The notes: a model not told the origin generated them from the letters alone. A stretch of 32,884 nucleotides of DNA from JALOOE01 sp964423545 (GCA_964423545.1 CAYRFV010000022.1:1-32884); one strand, 5' to 3'. Shown: positions 14,812-23,214, numbered from the stretch's first letter. A program made the numbers and translations.

Positions 14812-15281
14812 GATTGGCCGCCACCGTCGGTTCGTTCAGCGCGATCCTGCCCCAGGACGCGCTGACCGGCCTGCACCTCGCGCAGCAAGCGCTGCAGCCG
14901 GGCTTCCAGGGCGCCGAGCTGGCCGACGATGTACTGATTCGTGTCAGTGCGCAACGCAACGGCGCGTTGCTCCGCCTCGGTCTGAATCTCCTTGGCGCGT
15001 TGGCGCGCCGCCTGGACAAGCGCCTGGTCATCGAGCCGCGCATTCACCTGTGTGCGCGCCTCATCGGCGATACGCTGCGCCTGGGCCCTGGCGTCGGCCA
15101 GGATGCGCTCGCGTTCCCCGGCAATCCGTTGGCTCATCTGAAGCTGATCAGGCACCGCTTCCCGCAGTTCCTGCAACACCTGGCGGAAGGTGGCTTCATC
15201 TATCAGCGCCTTGCCGCCCGGCACGTGGACGGCGCGCTGCAGCAGATTGTCCAGCTCGTCGATCAGGCTTTCCAGGTCCAT
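14808..15281 (-). CDS. coiled-coil protein of unknown function
   Basis: A 157-aa protein that is almost wholly helical by composition. A short N-terminal part (MDLESLIDELDNLLQRAVHV) leads into a charged Ala/Glu/Arg coiled coil (about residues 50-145) similar in character to DivIVA or ATP synthase b-subunit helices. No catalytic motif and no membrane segment are visible. ATG 15281 has a very strong AGGAGGTG, 6 nt away from the start. It sits 17 nt after coaD and before yceD, so it may be linked to division or envelope growth, but that rests only on the resemblance. Confidence 0.8.
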   Translation of the reverse strand: MDLESLIDELDNLLQRAVHVPGGKALIDEATFRQVLQELREAVPDQLQMSQRIAGERERILADARAQAQRIADEARTQVNARLDDQALVQAARQRAKEIQTEAEQRAVALRTDTNQYIVGQLGALEARLQRLLREVQAGQRVLGQDRAERTDGGGQS

Positions 15282-15298
15282 GGTTCACCTCCTACGCG

Positions 15299-15832
15299 CT
15301 AATCGCGCGACGACATCAGCGGAGCAATGATCGGGTTGGCGCCGGCATGCCGGAGCTCAGCGGAACGCGCGCGCAGGGCCGCTTGCACCGGTTGGGGCGC
15401 CAGTCCGGCGATATCGCCGTCAAGGCGGGCGATTTCCTTGAGAATGGATGAGCTCAGATATGCGTACTCCAGGCTTGTCATCAGGCAAACGAATTCGATC
15501 TCAGCCGCGAGTTTCTTGTTTGTCAACGCCATCTGAAACTCGAATTCGAAGTCGGAGATCGCGCGCAGGCCCCGCACGATGGCCGAAGCCCCTACTTCGC
15601 GAGCGAACATCACCGTCAGGCCGTGATAGGTGACGATGTGCACGTTGCTCAGGTGGGCCAGCGCCGCCTCGGCCAGCTTCACGCGCTGCGCCGTGTCGAA
15701 CATCAGCGACTTCGGCGAGGTATCGTAGACGCCGACCACCAGCTCGTCAAAGAGGGCAGCCGCGCGCGTGGCAATGTCGACGTGACCGTTATGAATGGGA
15801 TCGAAGGTGCCGGGATAGAGGGCTCGAATCAT
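15299..15832 (-). CDS. coaD: phosphopantetheine adenylyltransferase
   Basis: A 177-aa enzyme that transfers AMP from ATP to 4'-phosphopantetheine in the penultimate step of CoA synthesis. The nucleotidyltransferase motif TFDPIHNGH is at residues 9-17, GLRAISDFEFEFQMALTNKKL holds the substrate-binding region (shown here as two pieces: GLRAISDFE and MALTNKKL), and YLSSSILKEIA is the second nucleotide motif. Length is slightly above the usual 160. ATG 15832 has only a weak purine-rich site (AGAGAAAG). It follows recG after 113 nt that hold no gene. Confidence 0.96.
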   Translation of the reverse strand: MIRALYPGTFDPIHNGHVDIATRAAALFDELVVGVYDTSPKSLMFDTAQRVKLAEAALAHLSNVHIVTYHGLTVMFAREVGASAIVRGLRAISDFEFEFQMALTNKKLAAEIEFVCLMTSLEYAYLSSSILKEIARLDGDIAGLAPQPVQAALRARSAELRHAGANPIIAPLMSSRD

Positions 15833-15945
15833 GACTTTCTCTGTATTCAGGCCGGTTGGCCGGTGATCTCAGTCCCTCATGGAACGCGATAGGCTGGTGC
15901 GTTGCCCCCGAGTTCTCCGGAGCGCTGGCCGCCTGCCGGATGGCG

Positions 15946-18672
15946 TCAGCTCATGTCTGCGGCGCTGCTCCAGAACCTCGCAACCTGGTCTGCTAGAGAG
16001 CGATGCTCCGGCGCGGAGAGCTGTGGGTCCGCGCTGAAGAGCTGTTTGGCCGCGGCGCGCGCGCTCTCCAACGTGCGCAGGTCGGTCAGCCGCGCCGTCA
16101 CGAGAGGCGGCAGGCCGCTTTGACGCGTCCCCAGGAAGTCGCCGGGCCCGCGCAGCTCCAGGTCGATCTGCGCCAGGGCAAAGCCGTCCGTGTTGCGTTC
16201 GAGCGCCTCCAGCCGCTGCACGCTTTCGCCTTCTTCGGCATCTGATAGCAGCAGGCAGTACGAAGCATGCTCGCCGCGTCCCACGCGGCCGCGGAACTGA
16301 TGCAGTTGGGCCAGGCCGAAGCGTTCAGCGCCCTCAATCAAGATCACCGTCGCATTCGGCACGTCGATGCCGACCTCCACGACGCTGGTCGCGACCAGGA
16401 CATCCAGTGCGCCGGCCGCGAAGGCGCGCATGACGGCGTCTTTTTCCTCGCTGCGCAGCCGGCCGTGCAACAAGCCCAGCCGCAGGCTCGGGAAGATCGT
16501 TTCTTGCAGACGGGCGTGCTCTTCCACAGCAGCCTTGGCTTCGCTGCGTTCCGACTCCTCGACCAGCGGATAGACGATGAACGCCTGCCGCCCCTCGGCC
16601 ACCTGCCGGCGGATGAAACTGTAGGCGCGTTCGCGTTGGCTCGATGTCAGCCACTTGGTCTTGATCGGCGTTCGTCCCGCGGGCATCTCATCGATGACCG
16701 AGACGTCCAGGTCGCCGTAGATCGTCAATGCCAACGTGCGCGGGATCGGCGTGGCGCTCATCACCAGCATGTGCGGCTGGATGCCCTTGCTGCGCAGCGC
16801 GCCGCGCTGCTCGACGCCGAAGCGGTGCTGCTCATCGACCACGGCCACCGCAAGGTCTCGAAAGGCCACGTTGCCCTGGATCAGCGCGTGCGTGCCAACG
16901 GCAATATCGACATCGCCGGCCGCCAGCTCGGCCAGCGCGGTCTCGCGCTCTTGCCGCCGCATGTGGCCCGTAAACAGCGCGACGCGCACGGGCCGGTTTT
17001 CCACCGGATGCGCCAGGTTCGCGAACATGCGACCGAACGAGCGCGCATGCTGCTCGGCCAGGATCTCGGTGGGCGCCAGAATGGCGCCCTGCGCACCGTT
17101 GGCGACTGCGACCCAGAGCGCGGCAGCAGCAACCGCAGTCTTGCCGGAGCCGACGTCTCCTTGCAGCAGCCGGCTCATCGGCTGGGTGGCGCTGAGATCC
17201 GCCGCAATGTCGGCCAGGGACCGGCGCTGGGCGCCGGTCATCGCAAATGGCAGCGCCGCCGTGAACGGCGCCAGGATCGTCTCGTCGGCACGCAGACTCC
17301 GGGCAGGCTGCTGCCGGAAGCGGAGTCGTGCACCGAGGACCCCCAGTTGCAGCAGCAGGAATTCGTCGAAGCTCAACCGGCGATGCGCCGCGTGCAGCAA
17401 GTCCATGTTATCCGGGAAGTGAATCTGGGACAGCGCTTCGGCCAGGGGCATCAGATTGTGACTGCTGCGGATCTCCTCGGGCAGGAAATCGGGGATCTCG
17501 GCCGTCCAAGCTTCCACTGCCTTGCTCATCACTGTGCGCAGCCACTGGACGGTGATCCCCTCGGTGAGGGGATAGACGGGCGTCACCCTGCCGGTGTGTA
17601 TCTGCTGGCGATCGAGCGGCTCGAACTCCGGGTTGCGCATCACATAATGGTCACGGTAGCGATCGATCTTGCCGCTGAAGGAGTAAGCGTGGCCTGCCCT
17701 CAGCCGGCGCTCGACATAAGGATTGAACCAGGTGATCTCGATCTCGCCCGTGCCGTCTCCGACGAGCGCCGTGAGCAGCCGGCGGTTCTCGCCGATGATG
17801 CGGCTGTTGATCTTCCAGACTGTGCCGATGACCGTCACTTCTTCGCCCCAGCGCAGCTTGTCGATGGTGCGCAGCTGGCTGTAATCATCGTAGCGCGTGG
17901 GCAGCAACAGCAGCAGATCATGGACGGTGTGGACACCGAGGCGCGCCAGCTTCTCGGCATAGTGCTGGCCTACGCCCGGCAGGCGCGTCACAGGTGAGTT
18001 CAGACCTAAGGCCGCTTCGTGCGTTTTGGCGGGTGCGGCGAGGGGTGGCGCACCGACGGCGTCTGATGGCCTGGGCTGCGCTGGCGAAGTCGCAGTGGGG
18101 ATCGCCGCGGCCGGCGCAGATTCGGCTCGCGGTGGTTCGGCGGGCGTGGGCGCAGCAGCCGGCGCAGGCGCAACAGCCGGCGCAGAGCGCGCCGGCTTGC
18201 TGACAGCCGGTAGGATTCGCTCGCTACTGCGTTCTCTGCGCGGCTCCTGTCCCCCCGACTCCGCAGACGGTGCGGCCTCCGGTTGGGGCGCCTGGTCTGG
18301 AGTGGGGGGAGCAGTCTCAGGAACTGTGGATGCGACGCCGGCGACCGCAGGCGCCGGTCGTGCTGCCCCCGGTCGCGGCTGGACCGGCTGGGGCGCACGT
18401 TCCTCGGTCGCCAGGCTCGGCGCGACCTCGCGCACGCGGCGCAGAATCTCCTCGATGATCCGCTCGCGTGCGGCTGTATCCTCGACCACCGGGTAGCCGA
18501 TCAGCAGAGAAATGATCTCGCTGATGTCAGCCGATTCCTGCGCCTCGGCGCGAGCGTCAGCCTCCCACCGGCTGGCGAACTTGTCCAGCCCGCCGATGAC
18601 GGCCTTGTTGCGATAGCCGAGCTGTCGCTCCAGGCTCAACACCTTCAGCAGGCGCGCGAACGCGTTGTTCAT
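15946..18672 (-). CDS. recG: ATP-dependent DNA helicase RecG with long N-terminal extension
   Basis: A branch-migration helicase that remodels stalled forks and Holliday junctions. The canonical part starts near residue 223 (SPVTRLPGVGQHYAEKLARLG), with the wedge/OB region, then Walker A (GDVGSGKT, about 502-509), DEQH (about 611), and the C-terminal helicase lobe with QFRGRVGRG. Total length is 908 aa. The extra N-terminal 220 residues comprise a helical part of about 90 residues (NNAFARLLKVLSLERQ...) and an Ala/Pro/Glu linker of about 120. ATG 18672 overlaps the degV stop as ATGA and has AAGGGG upstream. Extended N-termini occur in some RecG lineages, but this linker is long. Confidence 0.95.
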   Translation of the reverse strand: MNNAFARLLKVLSLERQLGYRNKAVIGGLDKFASRWEADARAEAQESADISEIISLLIGYPVVEDTAARERIIEEILRRVREVAPSLATEERAPQPVQPRPGAARPAPAVAGVASTVPETAPPTPDQAPQPEAAPSAESGGQEPRRERSSERILPAVSKPARSAPAVAPAPAAAPTPAEPPRAESAPAAAIPTATSPAQPRPSDAVGAPPLAAPAKTHEAALGLNSPVTRLPGVGQHYAEKLARLGVHTVHDLLLLLPTRYDDYSQLRTIDKLRWGEEVTVIGTVWKINSRIIGENRRLLTALVGDGTGEIEITWFNPYVERRLRAGHAYSFSGKIDRYRDHYVMRNPEFEPLDRQQIHTGRVTPVYPLTEGITVQWLRTVMSKAVEAWTAEIPDFLPEEIRSSHNLMPLAEALSQIHFPDNMDLLHAAHRRLSFDEFLLLQLGVLGARLRFRQQPARSLRADETILAPFTAALPFAMTGAQRRSLADIAADLSATQPMSRLLQGDVGSGKTAVAAAALWVAVANGAQGAILAPTEILAEQHARSFGRMFANLAHPVENRPVRVALFTGHMRRQERETALAELAAGDVDIAVGTHALIQGNVAFRDLAVAVVDEQHRFGVEQRGALRSKGIQPHMLVMSATPIPRTLALTIYGDLDVSVIDEMPAGRTPIKTKWLTSSQRERAYSFIRRQVAEGRQAFIVYPLVEESERSEAKAAVEEHARLQETIFPSLRLGLLHGRLRSEEKDAVMRAFAAGALDVLVATSVVEVGIDVPNATVILIEGAERFGLAQLHQFRGRVGRGEHASYCLLLSDAEEGESVQRLEALERNTDGFALAQIDLELRGPGDFLGTRQSGLPPLVTARLTDLRTLESARAAAKQLFSADPQLSAPEHRSLADQVARFWSSAADMS

Positions 18673-19529
18673 CGGTCCCCTTCGTACACCATGATCCCGA
18701 GCGCCTTGGGTCCGATGTGGACAGCCAGCGATGGCCCGAAACCGATCACGGGGAATTCCCGGCCAGGGTACGCCAGCTCCAGCCGTTCGAGGAGCTGGGC
18801 CGCTTCGGTTTCAAAGCCATTTTGCAGTAGATACATCTGCTCGATATGCGAGAATTCGATGATAAAATCGTGGAGCTTATCGACGGCACGCTGATAGCTG
18901 CGCACCTTCTCGATGGGCAACAGATCGCCGTCTTCCATCGTCGAGATCGGCTTCAAGTTCAGCATCGTGCCCAGCGCGGTCTGCGCCGGGCCGAGCCGCC
19001 CCCAGGCCTCCAGGTACTGCAGCGAATCGGAGAAGAAAAGCGCGTACATGTGTGGCACCATGCCCCGCACGATGCGCACGACTTCGGCAAGTGGCGCACC
19101 GTCCGCGGCCGCGCGTGCTGCCGCCTCGACGATCAAACCCAGTCCCACCGAGGTGGTCAGCGTGTCGATCACGATAATGCGTTGCCGGCCCGCAAATGAC
19201 TGGCTGGCGCGTTCGACGACTTGAGCGATATCATTGAGTGCGCCCGAGACATGGATGCAGACAATTTTGTCCGCGGTCTGCGTCAGGCGCTCGAAGGCGC
19301 GCCGGATCTGGCCGACCGAGGGTGCCTCCACGGCACATGATATCCCATTCTGCGTCATCTTGCGCAGAAAACCCTCATCGATGACATGAGCGCGTTCTGG
19401 ATAGCTTTGATCACCGACGCGCACTGTCAGGGGCAATACTTCGATGCCCAGCTTCGCGGCCAGGTCGGAATCAGGCAGAAACACACTGCTGTCGGTGACG
19501 ATTTTTACAGGTGCCACGAGTCCTCGCAT
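18669..19529 (-). CDS. DegV family protein, probable fatty-acid-binding FakB
   Basis: A 286-aa DegV-fold protein. It has the N-terminal TDSS (VKIVTDSSVFLP), the lipid-contact region HVSGALND, and TLTTSVGLGLIV. In Firmicutes DegV proteins (FakB) bind a fatty acid and present it to the kinase FakA; the neighbour upstream is FakA, so the same role is inferred here. ATG 19529 has no clear ribosome site; GTG 19517 (VAPVKIVTD) is an alternative with GAGG close by. It is 98 nt downstream of fakA and overlaps recG. Confidence 0.9.
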   Translation of the reverse strand: MRGLVAPVKIVTDSSVFLPDSDLAAKLGIEVLPLTVRVGDQSYPERAHVIDEGFLRKMTQNGISCAVEAPSVGQIRRAFERLTQTADKIVCIHVSGALNDIAQVVERASQSFAGRQRIIVIDTLTTSVGLGLIVEAAARAAADGAPLAEVVRIVRGMVPHMYALFFSDSLQYLEAWGRLGPAQTALGTMLNLKPISTMEDGDLLPIEKVRSYQRAVDKLHDFIIEFSHIEQMYLLQNGFETEAAQLLERLELAYPGREFPVIGFGPSLAVHIGPKALGIMVYEGDR

Positions 19530-19627
19530 GATGGGGTCGGCGCCGAAGCTGGCGGAGCGTGCTCAGGCGGCGCACATTCCCGTATTGGCCTTTGGCGGCG
19601 GCAGTCCGCGCCATGCAGCAGGCCGCG

Positions 19628-21463
19628 TCATTCGGCCGAGATGATGTAATGATAAAACGGCTGGCCGCCGCTGACGCTCTCTATCTCCTGATTGGGAAAG
19701 AGCCTGCTCAGTTCGGTGACCAGCGCAGCGGCTTCCTGGGCTGACACGGGCTGGCCGTAGTAGAGCGTGATGATCTCGCGGTCGGCGGCGGCCATCTGCT
19801 CCAGCAGCATTTTCACGACTGTAGCGCTGTCTGCGCCCTTGGCCGTCAGTTGATCATTCAGCAGGCCGATGACATCACCGGCGCGCACCTCAATGCCGTC
19901 GAAGCGGGCATCCTGCACGGCAACCGTCACCTCTCCCGTCTGCACGCTGCTGAGGGCCGCATTCATAGCATGGACATTGCGGGCCAAGTCCGCGTGAGGG
20001 TTAAGCGCCAGCAGGGCGCTGATGCCCTGCGGCACGCTCTTGCTCGGGACCACTGCCACCGACTTGCCGTTGGCGAGCGCCTGCGCCTGTTGGGCCGCCA
20101 TCACGATGTTGCCGTTGTTGGGCAGAATGATCACCTGGTCCGTGGGCAATCCGATGATCGCCTGGTACAGATCCTGCGTGCTGGGGTTCATGGTCTGCCC
20201 GCCTGACACGATGATATGTGCACCCAGGCTGCGGAAGACTTCTGCCAGCCCCTTGCCCGGCGCGACCACGATCACGCCCGGACCGTCAATCGCTGCGGTC
20301 GGCGCGCGGTCCGGCTCGGGAGCGGCTGGAGCGACAGCGACTGACCTTGGAGCTGGCGCCGCGCTTTCGAAGCGCGGCGGGGTTGGATCGTAACCCGGTC
20401 GCATCTCCGGGAGATGCATGTCGTCCATGTTCTCCACGACGACATCCGTGACAAAGCCCAGACCAACTGCATAAGCCAGGGGTACGCCGGGGTTGGGCAC
20501 ATGAACGTGCACCTTGACCAGATGACGGTCTCCCTCCACCAGAGGACAGTCACCCATGGCAGCGATCTGAATGCGGATGGCATCGACGTCGAGATCGGCG
20601 CCTTCCACCAGGAATTGCACATCGAAGCCATGAACGAGGCTGGGGATCGGCCGGCGCCCTTTGGTCGGACGGATCAGCGAGGGAACGCTCACCACAGCTG
20701 ACGCAGCGAGCGCATGGGCGGGAAGCTCCTCGCCTTGGAGCGAGCGGTGCATCCCTTCCAGGATGAAAAACAGCCCCTTGCCGCCGCTGTCGACCTTGTT
20801 GGCTTGCGCGAGCACGGGCAATAGCTTGGGAGTGTTGGCGACCGATTCATCGGCTGCGCGTCGCGTTTCGGCGAGGATGAAGCGCAGGTCGGGATTCTGC
20901 TGAGCGGCCTGTTCCGCAGCTGCGGCAGCTTCGCGCACGACGGTGAGTATGGTGCCTTCGACGGGGCGGTTGACCCCCTTGTAGGCGATCCGGCTGCCCT
21001 CGCTCAATGCTGCGGCGAAGCGCGGTCCGTTGATGACCGCCAGATCGTCCAGGCTGCGCGCGATGCCTCGCAGGATCTGGGAAAGAATGACGCCGGAGTT
21101 GCCGCGCGCGCCCATGAGCGCGCCGTGTGCGGCAGCCCGGGCGACCTCGCCGACGGTGTTGGCATTGGCCGTGGTAATCTCGCGCAGCGCCGATTTCATC
21201 GTCAGCAGCATGTTGGTGCCGGTGTCGCCGTCCGGCACGGGGAAGACATTGAGAGCGTTGACGATATCGTGGTGCGCGTCGAGCCATCTGAGGCCCGCGG
21301 CAAACAGATCACGAAGCCCAGGGCCGTCGAGTGCCGTGATTGCCGCGCCGGCTGATGGCGCCACGTCGGATGGGTGGGTGGCTCCGCCGTCTGTGGGGCG
21401 GACCCCGGCGGTATCGGCTGCTGCCAAACTAGTTTCCTCTCCGCTTTTGTCCCGATCGGTCAA
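19628..21463 (-). CDS. fakA: fatty acid kinase FakA (DAK/DhaL domain protein)
   Basis: A 611-aa protein with an N-terminal DhaL kinase domain (about residues 45-250), where NVFPVPDGDTGTN binds the Mg-nucleotide and GARGNSGVILSQ and DSGGKG complete the site. A middle domain of the FakA type follows, and a C-terminal domain (VIVVAPGKGLAEVFRSLG, QVIILPNNGNIVMAA) resembles the DegV-interacting end. FakA phosphorylates the acyl group held by FakB for use in phospholipid synthesis. The first 45 residues and a stretch near residue 350 are low complexity. Translation probably starts at TTG 21463, overlapping the Asp23 stop as TTGA, with no ribosome site of its own. Confidence 0.93.
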   Translation of the reverse strand: MTDRDKSGEETSLAAADTAGVRPTDGGATHPSDVAPSAGAAITALDGPGLRDLFAAGLRWLDAHHDIVNALNVFPVPDGDTGTNMLLTMKSALREITTANANTVGEVARAAAHGALMGARGNSGVILSQILRGIARSLDDLAVINGPRFAAALSEGSRIAYKGVNRPVEGTILTVVREAAAAAEQAAQQNPDLRFILAETRRAADESVANTPKLLPVLAQANKVDSGGKGLFFILEGMHRSLQGEELPAHALAASAVVSVPSLIRPTKGRRPIPSLVHGFDVQFLVEGADLDVDAIRIQIAAMGDCPLVEGDRHLVKVHVHVPNPGVPLAYAVGLGFVTDVVVENMDDMHLPEMRPGYDPTPPRFESAAPAPRSVAVAPAAPEPDRAPTAAIDGPGVIVVAPGKGLAEVFRSLGAHIIVSGGQTMNPSTQDLYQAIIGLPTDQVIILPNNGNIVMAAQQAQALANGKSVAVVPSKSVPQGISALLALNPHADLARNVHAMNAALSSVQTGEVTVAVQDARFDGIEVRAGDVIGLLNDQLTAKGADSATVVKMLLEQMAAADREIITLYYGQPVSAQEAAALVTELSRLFPNQEIESVSGGQPFYHYIISAE

Positions 21464-21819
21464 TCTGTATCATTCAGCATGCGCAATCCCTGGACGTGCA
21501 CGTTCACCTGGGCAACGGGGATTCCGAGCACCTGCTCCAGACTATACTTGACGCTATTCATCACGCCATGGGCGACCTCCGAGATGCGCGTGCCGTACTG
21601 GACGACGACGTAGAGATCGACGATCACCGAACCGTTGCGCACACTGACATCCACGCCCCGGCCCCAACGGTCCGGCTGCAGCAGATCGGCAATGCCGCCC
21701 ATGATGTTTTTGCTGGCCACACCGACCACGCCGTAGCAGCGCAGGACCGCGTCGCCGGCAACGGTGGCGATGGCACGCGGTGAAATCTCAATACGGCCCG
21801 AGTGGTTTTTTTCAGTCAT
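21460..21819 (-). CDS. Asp23/YloU family protein (second copy)
   Basis: A 119-aa Asp23 (DUF322) family protein: GRIEISPRAIATVAGDAVLRC at the start (given here as 21 residues split as GRIEISPRAI and ATVAGDAVLRC), then VDVSVRNGSVIVDLYVVV and VNVHVQGL. In Bacillus the orthologue yloU precedes fakA (yloV), exactly as here. ATG 21819 follows GAGGTGG with 4 nt spacing; the upstream ATG 21831 is less likely. The stop overlaps the fakA start. Confidence 0.9.
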   Translation of the reverse strand: MTEKNHSGRIEISPRAIATVAGDAVLRCYGVVGVASKNIMGGIADLLQPDRWGRGVDVSVRNGSVIVDLYVVVQYGTRISEVAHGVMNSVKYSLEQVLGIPVAQVNVHVQGLRMLNDTD

Positions 21820-21873
21820 GTTCCACCTCATATCAGGCGGCAGGCCGCCGCCGCGAACGCGTCATGCCCGGTT

Positions 21874-21902
21874 TTGCGAAAACGCTTCCCTTGTGCTAAG
21901 AT
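21874..21902 (+). promoter_or_regulatory. promoter of rpmB
   Basis: TTGCGA, 17 bp, TAAGAT. Transcription would start near 21909, leaving a leader of about 68 nt before rpmB. I could not find a matching clear promoter for the divergent asp23-fakA operon in 21820-21976. Confidence 0.6.
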
Positions 21903-21916
21903 GAACCTCGTTGTGG

Positions 21917-21935
21917 CCGGGCCCTCTTGGCTCGG
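21917..21935 (+). promoter_or_regulatory. hairpin in the rpmB leader
   Basis: CCGGGCC and GGCTCGG pair over 7 bp (one G-U) with a CTCTT loop, just after the predicted transcript start. It may stabilise the mRNA or act in ribosomal-protein autoregulation; no known motif was recognised. Confidence 0.35.
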
Positions 21936-21976
21936 TCATCCGTTTGTTATGACATCGAACGTTCGGGGGTGAATCA

Positions 21977-22156
21977 ATGGCCAGGTGTGAAGTTTGCGGC
22001 AAGGGGCCGCAGTTCGGAAACAACGTCAGTCACTCCATGCGGCATACCAAGCGGCGCTTCAACGCGAACCTTCAGCGCATGCGAGTCACCTCGGATGGCG
22101 TCCAGAAGCGCATGTACATCTGTGCGAAGTGCTTGAAGACCCGCCAGAAGGTGTAG
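21977..22156 (+). CDS. rpmB: 50S ribosomal protein L28
   Basis: A 59-aa ribosomal protein, too short for a length-filtered gene call. It starts MARCEVCGKGPQFGNNVSHS and ends with YICAKCLKTRQKV. The pairs C4/C7 and C49/C52 make the zinc form of L28. ATG 21977 follows GGGGGTG with 5 nt spacing. It is alone on the plus strand between the divergent asp23-fakA operon and the convergent rpe gene. This fits Bacillus, where rpmB precedes yloU-fakA, but here the strand is flipped. Confidence 0.96.
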   Translation: MARCEVCGKGPQFGNNVSHSMRHTKRRFNANLQRMRVTSDGVQKRMYICAKCLKTRQKV

Positions 22157-22191
22157 CGAAACGTCCAGCAGCAATGCGAAATCTCCTTCAG

Positions 22192-22230
22192 GCAGACCGC
22201 CGGCGGCAGCACCGCCGGCGGTCTGCTTTT
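22192..22230 (+). terminator. strong intrinsic terminator of rpmB
   Basis: A perfect 15-bp stem (GCAGACCGCCGGCGG / CCGCCGGCGGTCTGC) with a CAGCA loop is followed by TTTT on the plus strand. It starts 36 nt after the rpmB stop. On the minus strand there is no T-run, so for rpe it acts at most as a bare hairpin. Confidence 0.92.
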
Positions 22231-22260
22231 CAAGCGGTCTGCTTTTCAAGCGGTCTGCTG
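22219..22260 (+). repeat. tandem copies of the terminator tail
   Basis: The unit CGGTCTGCTTTTCAAG (16 bp) occurs at 22219-22234 and 22235-22250, then a partial copy (CGGTCTGCTG) at 22251-22260. The first unit is the right arm and T-run of the rpmB terminator. The later units run into the end of rpe, whose stop codon lies in the second copy. Confidence 0.9.
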
Positions 22261-22953
22261 ACGTTGCTCGGCTTCGCTGGCGCGGGCTACTCGTGCGTTC
22301 TCGGCCGCTGCGCGCAACTCGCGGATGCCGATGGCTAAACCGTGTGAGTTGCGGAAAATGTTCGTTCCGGCCACGAGCACCGTCGCACCGGCAGCCGCCA
22401 CCAGCGGAGCAGTCACCGCATCGATTCCCCCATCCACCTCAATATCAACGACGCGACCGGCGATGGCAAGCATCTCGGCAAGTCGCGCGATCTTGTCCGT
22501 CATGGTCGGGATGTAGCTCTGTCCGCCGAAGCCCGGATTCACCGTCATCACCAGCACCTGGTCGACGTAAGGCACGATTTCGCGCACAGTCTCCAGCGAT
22601 GTCGCCGGGTTGAGCGTGACGCCCGGCTTCGCGCCCAGATCCCGAATCGCCTGGACAGTGCGGTGCAGGTGAGGACAGGTCTCTACGTGCACCGTCAGAA
22701 TATCGGCGCCGGCTTTGACGAAGTCGATCAGGTAGCGGTCAGGCGCTTCGATCATCAAATGGACGTCCAGCGGCAGCCGGGTCGTCTTGCGCAGGGCGGC
22801 CACGACCGGCGGGCCAATGGTGATGTTGGGCACAAAGTGGCCGTCCATCACGTCCACGTGGATGTAGTCGGCGCCTGCAGCTTCGGCAGCGCGCACCGCT
22901 GCACCCAGCTCGGCGAAATCGGCGGCGAGGATGGACGGCGCGATCTTGACCAA
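22246..22953 (-). CDS. rpe: ribulose-phosphate 3-epimerase
   Basis: A TIM-barrel enzyme of 235 aa that interconverts ribulose 5-phosphate and xylulose 5-phosphate in the pentose phosphate pathway. It has the N-terminal KIAPSILAADF, HVDVMDGHFVPNITIGP (metal-binding His and Asp), HLMIE, NPGFGGQ and DGGI motifs. TTG 22953 is the start, because AGGAG lies 7-8 nt upstream; the frame runs on to 23160 but crosses the predicted promoter. The last residues (QRQQTA) are encoded by the terminator-derived repeat. It follows rlmN after 261 nt but has its own promoter. Confidence 0.95.
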   Translation of the reverse strand: MVKIAPSILAADFAELGAAVRAAEAAGADYIHVDVMDGHFVPNITIGPPVVAALRKTTRLPLDVHLMIEAPDRYLIDFVKAGADILTVHVETCPHLHRTVQAIRDLGAKPGVTLNPATSLETVREIVPYVDQVLVMTVNPGFGGQSYIPTMTDKIARLAEMLAIAGRVVDIEVDGGIDAVTAPLVAAAGATVLVAGTNIFRNSHGLAIGIRELRAAAENARVARASEAEQRQQTA

Positions 22954-22970
22954 AGCGGTGCTCCTACGCG

Positions 22971-23006
22971 TCACGTGCAACGCATGATTCGGCGCGTTGC
23001 ACGTGA
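22971..23006 (-). promoter_or_regulatory. 13-bp inverted repeat in the rpe leader
   Basis: TCACGTGCAACGC and GCGTTGCACGTGA are perfect 13-bp arms separated by 10 nt, ending a few nt before the rpe ribosome site. Each arm holds a CACGTG palindrome. In RNA it forms a stable hairpin; in DNA it could be a dimeric operator. No T-run follows. Confidence 0.75.
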
Positions 23007-23061
23007 TTATGGCGACTTCCCGGACTACGAGCGCATTCCGTTCGACTCTCGGACGTGCCCA

Positions 23062-23090
23062 ATGATACACCTGTACGGGCAAAAAGGCAA
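23062..23090 (-). promoter_or_regulatory. promoter of rpe
   Basis: Minus strand TTGCCT, 17 bp, TATCAT. Transcription would start near 23055, giving a leader of about 100 nt that contains the inverted repeat at 22971-23006. Confidence 0.6.
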
Positions 23091-23214
23091 AGGCAGCCGA
23101 CGTACGCCGATGGGATGTCGGCCGGCGCCAGGCGGAAAGGGAGCACGGGCGCCCACGCACCTGCTTGGGTTCGTTCTTTGTCGGCCGGGCGGCGCCTTCC
23201 TCTCATGCGACGCG

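Noticed and set aside
16267..17997. Long plus-strand open frame (576 codons) opposite recG
   Set aside because: It is the antisense of a well-conserved gene; high GC at third positions opens such frames. Composition is Gln/His/Arg-rich, with no domain.
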